6,864 nucleotides of DNA from Chloroflexota bacterium. GTDB lineage: Bacteria > Chloroflexota > UBA6077. The stretch is taken from positions 1-6,864 of the forward strand of contig JAJYKO010000296.1 of the NCBI GenBank assembly GCA_021788565.1. The letters are read 5' to 3'. This document shows, piece after piece, positions 1 through 4,640 of this stretch (position 1 is its first letter; every line of letters begins with the position of its first letter). The position numbers and the translations under genes are program-made. The notes beneath the pieces are model-generated. The model worked only from the letters and a program-made list of their open reading frames with translations. It was not told the origin of the DNA and did no database searches.

Positions 1-878
1 ACCATCTTGCACACCTTGAGAGTGCCGGTCTGTGCGGGCGGTGGTGGTGTTGGCGGCTGGTAGGTGTTGGTGATGGTGCAGGTTGCGGTGCCTCCGGCAG
101 CTATTGCCACGTTGGAGCAGTTGTTGTAGCTCGCGGTGTAGTTCTGAACTGTTTGCTCGGTGATTGAGTAGGTGCCGGCGTTGACCGTGAGGTTGTTGGT
201 CCCATTGCTGTTGAAGGGCTGAGCCGTGCCCCCGTTGACCTGGAAGGAGAAGTCGCTGGCCGTCGCGGTCCCGCCGCCGGTGTTGACCACCACCTTCTTC
301 ACGGTGATCTTGCCGGGCGCCTGCTGATCTAGGAATTTCAGTGACGCATTGCCGTTGCCCGTGAGCGTGACGACAATACAGTTGGAGTAGGGCTGATTCT
401 TTTGATAAGTTCCTCCTGTCGAGGCGTCGGGTCTGGGCTGAGCAACCAGCGAAACTGTATTGCTCCCATTGGACGCCTCTGGAACTTCGCACACTGTATA
501 AGTGTCGCCGACTGTGAGAGCAGCGGTCGTAGACTTGGTGCCCTCGCTACCGTTTCCCTGGTTGCCACCGCCGCCGGCATTATTGCCGAGCACCAGATCG
601 ATCTTGTCCACCGTAGAACCGGAATCAGACTGTCCCGCAAAAACATCGTAGTGGATCGTGTAGCCGGCCAGGCTGTTGTCGCGATCACAATTGGGCGTGT
701 TCTGCTTTCCGGGAAGCTGTGAACACATGACCTTCGAGACGGTTATCGAAGGCGCCTGACTCTGGCTCACGCTCCCCATGGCCGTCTGGGTAGAGGTGCC
801 GGCCAGGGCCACAACTCCCACGAGAGCCAGCGCCAGGAACCTACCGCCCAGCGCTCCGAAGAACCGGTTTCGTTTCAT
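1..878 (-). CDS. Secreted prealbumin-like/SpaA-like surface protein, N-terminal 292 residues (C-terminus outside window)
   Basis: The frame is open from the ATG at 876-878 to the window edge, so the 3' end is missing. Residues 1-13 are basic (MKRNRFFGALGGR), 14-27 form a hydrophobic signal core, and an AxA-type site (ALA before GTST) lies near residue 26, so export is expected. Residues 44-185 are rich in Thr, Ser, Asn and Gly, with a poly-Gly patch near 102-105 and cysteines at 52, 64, 130 and 167. Residues 191-273 form one beta-sandwich repeat that starts ITVKKVVV, carries AGTYSITE near 234-241 and ends TATCTITNTY. This is the usual look of prealbumin-like or SpaA-like Ig-fold domains of surface proteins. 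A proline-rich linker (275-281) leads into TGTLKVCKM, probably the next repeat. No sortase motif or C-terminal anchor is visible because of truncation. The start is fixed by AAGGAG ten bases upstream. The exact function is unknown; an adhesin, pilin-like or cell-envelope structural role is inferred. Confidence 0.85.
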   Translation of the reverse strand, partial: MKRNRFFGALGGRFLALALVGVVALAGTSTQTAMGSVSQSQAPSITVSKVMCSQLPGKQNTPNCDRDNSLAGYTIHYDVFAGQSDSGSTVDKIDLVLGNNAGGGGNQGNGSEGTKSTTAALTVGDTYTVCEVPEASNGSNTVSLVAQPRPDASTGGTYQKNQPYSNCIVVTLTGNGNASLKFLDQQAPGKITVKKVVVNTGGGTATASDFSFQVNGGTAQPFNSNGTNNLTVNAGTYSITEQTVQNYTASYNNCSNVAIAAGGTATCTITNTYQPPTPPPPAQTGTLKVCKM

Positions 879-888
879 GATGATTGCT

Positions 889-894
889 CTCCTT
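889..894 (-). promoter_or_regulatory. Shine-Dalgarno site of the surface-protein gene
   Basis: Read on the minus strand this is AAGGAG, ten bases before the ATG at 878. It supports that start codon and the signal peptide that follows. I found no convincing -35/-10 pair for this gene between 895 and 1050. Confidence 0.75.
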
Positions 895-1242
895 CCCACC
901 AACTGGGGTGCCGCACCCTGGGTCACGCAACTTCGCGCTCCAACGCGGACTCCAAAGGCTGCACACGCTTGTAGGACTTCTAACTTGCACAATTCTCTTG
1001 TAGAAGCGTGATGAGAATATGACAGTCCGGGCAGCAACAGGTGACAGGTTAGTCAGAGACTTGACGGCTAATCAGCTTCGGGCCAGCTTTCGCGGCGCCC
1101 GAAACCATAGGAGGAAAAGATGCCTCGGCTGCGTGAGATGGCCCCAGCGAGAGAATACGTGCGTGGAAACGGCCAGGAAAGCGGCTCCCCGGGCCTGCCG
1201 GCGTCATCCAGTCTTCATTACAGTCCGTACATCCGCCCTCTC

Positions 1243-1358
1243 CTCGCAAAATTAGCCTTCGCGAGTCAGGCAGTCCGCGCAGGCGGACTTGGCCAGGGAG
1301 GGAGCCGGCGACTTCCAGTCGCGCGGGGATCTCCGAATACAGGCTTCCACCTGTTCGG
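1243..1358. repeat. Cluster of small perfect hairpins (REP-like)
   Basis: Four stem-loops lie within 116 bases. CTCGC (1243-1247) pairs with GCGAG (1261-1265). AGTCCGC (1272-1278) pairs with GCGGACT (1283-1289) over a four-base loop. CGACT and AGTCG flank a three-base loop at 1310-1322. CCGAA (1333-1337) pairs with TTCGG (1354-1358), with an inner CAGG/CCTG stem. Such dense hairpins are typical of dispersed extragenic palindromic elements. Whether this unit recurs elsewhere in the genome cannot be seen here. Confidence 0.5.
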
Positions 1359-1430
1359 AAGGATCTGCCACGAGCAGATGAGGAGAGGCATGGTCCACAC
1401 CGAGGGGTAGATGCGGTAACAGTCGCCTCA

Positions 1431-1490
1431 TGTAGCGTCGGGGCTTGTCCCCGACGGGTAGCCACGTCGCCCACGAGGGGCGACGCTACA
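1431..1490. repeat. Compound palindrome (REP/MITE-like), 60 bp with 10-bp terminal inverted repeats
   Basis: The element begins TGTAGCGTCG (1431-1440) and ends CGACGCTACA (1481-1490), a perfect 10-bp terminal inverted repeat. Inside are two perfect 8-bp hairpins: CGTCGGGG (1436-1443) with CCCCGACG (1449-1456), and CGTCGCCC (1465-1472) with GGGCGACG (1478-1485). Both inner stems overlap the terminal repeat, so the strand can fold either as one long stem or as two side-by-side hairpins. This is the architecture of bacterial REP doublets, which are often mobilised in trans by RAYT-type transposases; no such gene is in the window. I see no obvious flanking target duplication. Confidence 0.75.
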
Positions 1491-1623
1491 AGTGCCACCA
1501 CCGTCGTGAACCATGCCCTCAGGCGATTCGCCTCAAGATACTCGTTGCCGGGCATCGTGGGGATGGGACGCTGGTGGACGCGCGATCACCATACGGAGAC
1601 CGACCTAAAGTGAAGCGGCGACC

Positions 1624-1692
1624 AAACCCGCGGGGTCTTTGGCTCGTGGTCCTGTATTGGCACGCCTTGATCCCCAGAGACCCCGCGGGTTT
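1624..1692. repeat. Long inverted repeat, 19-bp arms with one mismatch
   Basis: AAACCCGCGGGGTCT (1624-1638) is exactly complementary to AGACCCCGCGGGTTT (1678-1692). After one mismatch the pairing continues with TGG/CCA, giving arms 1624-1642 and 1674-1692 around a 31-base loop. Each arm also contains the self-complementary core CCCGCGGG. There is no T-run on either side, so an intrinsic terminator is unlikely. A second REP-like or miniature mobile element is more plausible. Confidence 0.65.
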
Positions 1693-2066
1693 CACCTTGG
1701 CTCTGGTTTAGTGGCCAGGCTGGTGGATGGGTCCTATCTTTTCGGGGAGTGGAAATGGGCTTCTTCGCCGGTGCCAACAGGCGACCGGAACAGACTCTAC
1801 CGAAAGGTGGAGGCAGTTCCCCACGCGAAATGGAAGTAGGCGCCTGCCCACCCAACTCCGCCGTTATCGGCGTGCCGCTGGCCGTAGCCAACACTAAGAG
1901 TGCCACTCCTGAATACAACCAGCTCCCACCGCATATGGAGCCCCTCAGCGCGGCCGCGTCACCCCAGACTGAAGGGTGTCACTTTGGCCCGGTCGCTCGC
2001 AAAGCATTAACGCTCTGTAATCCACGAGCGACAGGCAATTAATGGCGCATGTACACCAGGTTGACC

Positions 2067-2088
2067 TATGATCCTGGCCACCAGGGGG
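2067..2088 (+). promoter_or_regulatory. Candidate -10 box and SD site before the GT87 gene
   Basis: TATGAT (2067-2072) resembles a -10 hexamer, and AGGGGG (2083-2088) lies seven bases before the ATG at 2096. No clear -35 box stands 16-18 bases upstream of TATGAT. The block from TATGAT through CCACC closely matches the block before the gene at 6707, which supports its being regulatory. A short 5' leader of about 15-20 bases is implied. Confidence 0.4.
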
Positions 2089-2095
2089 TGGAACC

Positions 2096-2353
2096 ATGAG
2101 GTATAGCGCGACGGAGGAGATGATCTTGCCCGACGCCAATGTCACCCAGCCGACTATGTGCATCGGGGGCGGCACCCAGGCGAAATCGCACGTCCTCCAC
2201 GGTCTCCTGTTCTCGCGGTCGCGACAGGCCAGGACCCTTCGACTTGTTCTCAGCGTACCCCTGCTCTGGGTGGGCATCGGAGCTATCCGAAACGTCGTCC
2301 TTGACAACCTGGAGCCGTCGATTGCGGTCCGCAGGGACTTCGTCCAGGAATAG
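2096..2353 (+). pseudogene. N-terminal part of GT87 glycosyltransferase, ended by an in-frame amber codon
   Basis: The ATG at 2096 follows AGGGGG by seven bases. The 85 codons are in the same frame as the gene body that begins at 2354, separated only by TAG at 2351-2353. Residues 48-69 are a hydrophobic first membrane segment (LRLVLSVPLLWVGIGAIRN). Residues 80-85 read RDFVQE, then stop, then VAARAFLSGMDPY. In GT87 (DUF2029) proteins the first outer loop normally carries D-F, a tyrosine, then A-R-x-h-x-x-G-x-D-P-Y, so the amber codon sits where TAT or TAC for tyrosine is expected. Asp81 is the likely catalytic acidic residue, by analogy with the essential loop aspartate of mycobacterial PimE. 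Translation that stops here would yield only one membrane segment. The cause may be a real nonsense mutation, a sequencing error or, least likely, readthrough. Confidence 0.7.
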
Positions 2354-3499
2354 GTGGCGGCCCGGGCCTTCCTCTCGGGAATGGATCCCTATGCTTCCGT
2401 CAACGACCTTGCCCTACGCTTCCTCGGCATGTCATCGGCGTTCCCGCTCCCCACGCCGCACCCGCCAACCGCAATCCTGCTATTCTGGCCCCTAGGCCTT
2501 CTGAGTTACAGCGAAGCCCTCACTTGCTGGCTGGGCCTCAGTCTCTCCCTCCTCGTCCTGTCGGTTTCGCTGCTCGCGCGTTGCTTCGGGGCGCGCCTCC
2601 ACCTGCTGCTGGCCGCGGCCGCCGCGGTCATGCTGGTGGCGTGGTACCCCTTCATGTCGGACCTCGCCTCCGGTCAGCTCAACATCCCGATGCTCGCGCT
2701 CGGGACGGGGGCGCTGTTCGCCCTCCAACGCGCCCGTCCGGGGCTCGCCGGTGTGCTGATTGGGCTGGCCGTAATCCTGAAGCTAATCTTCTGGCCCTTC
2801 GCGCTGCTGTTTTTGGCGCGCAGACAGTGGCGACCGCTGGCAGCAGTTGCCGGCACCGCTGTCGCCGGTTGGACCATCGCCGGCATCGTTCTCGGCCCGC
2901 CAATGCTGGTGTTCTATTTTCGGGATGTGCTGCCTGAGGTGGACGCTCTATATGGAGGTGCCGTCAATAACACCTCCATATGGACGGTGGGCACCAGGCT
3001 CTTTTCCGGGACCGGATCGCCCGCGTTTCCCGGGCTGGCGGTTCCCCCTCTGGCTGCATCATCCCAGCTCGCCGCCGTCAGTAGTATCGCCCTGCCTCTA
3101 ATTCTGGTGTTCGGCGCCTGCTGGCTCGCTAGACGCATAAGCCTCGAGGGTGGCTTCGCGCTCTTCGCAGTGGTAGGTGTGCTCGTGAGCCCCCTCGCAT
3201 GGGACCACTACCTGGTGCTTCTTGTTATCCCCCTGGCCTACGTAGTCAGGCGTCTCGCGAGTACCCGCTTTCCCTCCCGCGAGACCAACGCGGCCCTCCT
3301 CGTGGGCAGCCTCCTCTCGCTGGCTCCGGAGAATTGGCTGGCGTTAGCAACCTTGCTGGGCGGCCGACCGTCCGGTTCAGGCGTAACGTTGCCCTTCGGA
3401 CTGGCGCTTCTGAGTCTCATGCCGACGGTCGCCATGCTCGCGCTGGGCGCCTTGGTCGTGTGGCTTGACCGGACCTCCAGTGCAGGCGGCAGCCTGTAG
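2354..3499 (+). CDS. GT87 (DUF2029) family polyprenyl-phosphate-dependent glycosyltransferase, body lacking the first membrane segment
   Basis: A polytopic membrane protein of 381 residues if started at the GTG directly after the upstream TAG. It opens AARAFLSGMDPYA, a typical GT87 outer-loop motif, and continues HPPTAILLFWPLGLL (36-50). A long helix leads to SDLASGQLNIPML (102-114), matching the family's G-Q-x-N region, then AGVLIGLAVILKLIFWP (132-148) with the conserved lysine. NNTSIWTVGTRLF (205-217) and VSPLAWDHYLVLLVIP (278-293) are further hallmarks. GT87 enzymes are GT-C fold transferases that use polyprenyl-phosphate sugars, such as mannose in PimE, on the outer face of the membrane. 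Together with 2096-2353 the ancestral protein would be about 468 residues. On its own this part lacks the first helix and the likely catalytic aspartate, so it is probably inactive. Reinitiation at the adjacent GTG is possible, with AGGA five bases upstream, but weak. The stop is TAG at 3497-3499. Confidence 0.8.
   Translation: MAARAFLSGMDPYASVNDLALRFLGMSSAFPLPTPHPPTAILLFWPLGLLSYSEALTCWLGLSLSLLVLSVSLLARCFGARLHLLLAAAAAVMLVAWYPFMSDLASGQLNIPMLALGTGALFALQRARPGLAGVLIGLAVILKLIFWPFALLFLARRQWRPLAAVAGTAVAGWTIAGIVLGPPMLVFYFRDVLPEVDALYGGAVNNTSIWTVGTRLFSGTGSPAFPGLAVPPLAASSQLAAVSSIALPLILVFGACWLARRISLEGGFALFAVVGVLVSPLAWDHYLVLLVIPLAYVVRRLASTRFPSRETNAALLVGSLLSLAPENWLALATLLGGRPSGSGVTLPFGLALLSLMPTVAMLALGALVVWLDRTSSAGGSL
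2950..2981 (+). repeat. Perfect 11-bp hairpin inside the GT87 gene
   Basis: ATATGGAGGTG (2950-2960) pairs perfectly with CACCTCCATAT (2971-2981) around the ten-base loop CCGTCAATAA. It encodes the LYGGAVNNTSIW stretch. The left arm contains GGAGG, which the stem would hide. It is unusually strong and AT-containing for a coding region of this composition. It may be chance or an intragenic regulatory or recombination structure. Confidence 0.6.
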
Positions 3500-3699
3500 C
3501 AGGCGAGCGATACGGTGCGATGGGCCGGGCAGACGTAGAACTCGCCCGAGCAGGCTCCGGTGGATGTGGGAGACCTCTGCGTACCGCTCTCGAGCCTCAA
3601 TGGCCGTACATGGGTTAAGGTTGGGGCGGCCATTCCTGCCGAGTCTGGCGCGCTACCAGCGCTCTTTCTCACCTATTTGCCTCGCCCAACATTGCTCGA

Positions 3700-3970
3700 G
3701 ATCCCCTGTCCCTCAGTATCGAGCCCCTCTGGAGGATGACGCACGGGCTCGATAGCATATACCTTACGCTATGCTATTTGACGCTGTGCTTGCTAGCCGT
3801 CGTCACAACAGTCTCCCCGGACCCTGCCCATCGGAGTCGCCGCTGTCCTAATCACGGTGCCCGCATACGGCTTGTATGCGATCTAGCAGTTGCTGCCGAG
3901 CATCACCTCCCTGCCTTGTTGGCTCTACGTCGTGACCCTGGCGACGATCCTCCGCGAGGTGGCCCGCTGA
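3700..3970 (+). pseudogene. Possible C-terminal remnant of a polytopic membrane protein, frameshifted
   Basis: In one frame 3700-3820 encodes a plausible stretch ending with the hydrophobic helix IYLTLCYLTLCLLAVVTTV. Past about 3820 that frame turns into Arg/His/Pro-rich noise. The +1 frame from 3824 becomes hydrophobic instead (LPIGVAAVLITVPAYGLYAI), hits TAG at 3884-3886, and continues LPCWLYVVTLATILREVAR to TGA at 3968-3970. Shared hydrophobicity across a frame change plus one nonsense codon is what a decaying membrane-protein tail looks like. No family motif remains, so the parent is unknown; a GT-C glycosyltransferase would fit the neighbourhood. Chance hydrophobic frames cannot be excluded. 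Confidence 0.25.
3752..3777. repeat. 8-bp AT-rich inverted repeat
   Basis: ATAGCATA (3752-3759) pairs perfectly with TATGCTAT (3770-3777) over a ten-base loop. It lies inside the possible membrane-protein remnant. It could be an operator-like site or simply chance. Confidence 0.35.
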
Positions 3971-4016
3971 GCGCGCGGGGCACCAACCGGCGCCAGCCCG
4001 CTCACTCAGCGGGCCA
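3960..4016. repeat. Inverted repeat with 20-bp arms (two mismatches) between convergent reading frames
   Basis: The left arm at 3960-3979 (TGGCCCGCTGAG then CGCGCGGG) matches the reverse complement of 3997-4016 (TGGCCCGCTGAG then TGAGCGGG), with two mismatches and a 17-base spacer. Within the right arm GCCCGCT (3996-4002) also pairs with AGCGGGC (4008-4014) over a five-base loop, so two alternative folds exist. Stop codons of the plus-strand remnant (3968-3970) and of the possible minus-strand gene (4002-4004) both fall inside. The position fits a bidirectional transcription end, but no T-run follows on either side. Confidence 0.55.
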
Positions 4017-4262
4017 GGTAATCCACGCGATCAGGCTGAGAACCACGAGGAGCGGCCCGTGGGGCGGCGCTGCAACGTGCCAGCCCCACCAGCCGGTGCT
4101 GGCTGACGGAGTGTGCTGGGGTTCCATGTCGAGGACGGTTGTGGCGTCTTGACTTTGCGGCGGCTCACGGTTGGGGCCGCGCAGGTCAGGACCACATCGC
4201 GGGTGATATTCTTCATTAACGTTGACGCGCGAGACCAGGTGCGCCACGGGGCGCCCCGTCAT
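4002..4262 (-). CDS. Possible small membrane-anchored protein, 86 residues, unknown
   Basis: I do not recognise this protein. The ATG at 4262 is preceded on the minus strand by a purine-rich TAAGGAAA that could act as an SD site at about five bases. The N-terminal half is polar and Pro-rich. The C-terminus reads WWGWHVAAPPHGPLLVVLSLIAWITWPAE, in which about residues 69-83 form a single short membrane helix. Third codon positions are mostly G or C, in line with the genome, and the frame ends inside the inverted repeat at 3997-4016. Against it, other frames over the same stretch are also open and there is no homology I can name. It could be real, or an accidental frame in GC-rich DNA. Confidence 0.3.
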   Translation of the reverse strand: MTGRPVAHLVSRVNVNEEYHPRCGPDLRGPNREPPQSQDATTVLDMEPQHTPSASTGWWGWHVAAPPHGPLLVVLSLIAWITWPAE

Positions 4263-4640
4263 TGATTTCCTTATTTCCTTACGGTATCTGCGGTATCACC
4301 AGTTCAGGGGACCATCTACTCCACAGGTCCTGTCTCCGCACCGCCGGCTGCCGACCCTCATCGCCATCCAATTCCCGACCGTCCGAAATCCGATCCCCGG
4401 CCGCCCCGCCTAATTGGTGAGTAACTTCCGTCCGGGACGAGCAACGACTGTTACCGGCTTGTGCACGGCCGTGGCCTCCTCACTGTGCTCTTTCTCGATG
4501 ACTTGGGCTGAGATCATACACCTGAAATTGCGCCCCAATGCTCCGCCTCGCGACGTCCAAGCCTTGCGGTGCCAGGGGCCAGGGCCTCGGCAGCCCATGC
4601 AGGGCAAATGGCGTCCCGCCGGCCGGCAGCCGCAACGCTG

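Larger units (their letters stand above)
879..2095. other. Gene-poor region of about 1.2 kb with clustered palindromes
   Basis: Several frames stay open here, but none gives a protein I recognise. The open frames overlap on opposite strands and run straight through palindromic repeats. The recognisable content is a group of hairpins at 1243-1358, a compound palindrome at 1431-1490, and a long inverted repeat at 1624-1692. One AGGAGG-ATG start signal occurs at 1109-1122 without a convincing protein behind it. From 1693 to 2060 I see nothing I can name. The region separates the surface-protein gene from the divergently read glycosyltransferase gene, so promoters for both should lie in it. Confidence 0.6.
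3500..4640. other. Gene-poor region of about 1.1 kb with decayed coding traces
   Basis: No intact gene is convincing here. The stretch 3700-3970 holds a possible frameshifted membrane-protein remnant on the plus strand. 3960-4016 is an inverted repeat. 4002-4262 may hold a small minus-strand gene. In 3500-3699 and 4263-4640 I see only short open frames on both strands, without recognisable motifs, a tRNA-like fold or a T-tailed terminator. Short tandem similarities occur at 4268-4296 (TTCCTTA twice, CGGTATC twice). Confidence 0.5.

Noticed and set aside
1049..1555. 168-codon open frame on the minus strand
   Set aside because: It runs through the 1431-1490 palindrome and the hairpins at 1272-1322, has no SD support, and its residues are Arg/Gly/Pro/Ser-rich with no recognisable motif. 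It is likely a GC-rich accidental frame.
1586..1918. 110-codon minus-strand frame from TTG with a signal-peptide-like start (VALLVLATASGTPITA)
   Set aside because: The hydrophobic start is tempting, but the rest is low-information, spans the entire 1624-1692 inverted repeat, and the start is a weak TTG. I could not support it as a gene.
3238..3672. 144-codon minus-strand frame
   Set aside because: It is antisense to the end of the GT87 body and extends into noncoding DNA, with no motif.
4600..4640. Possible intrinsic terminator after the 537-residue gene
   Set aside because: Only a short GC palindrome (GCCGGCCGGC) is present, without a T-run, so a terminator is not supported.
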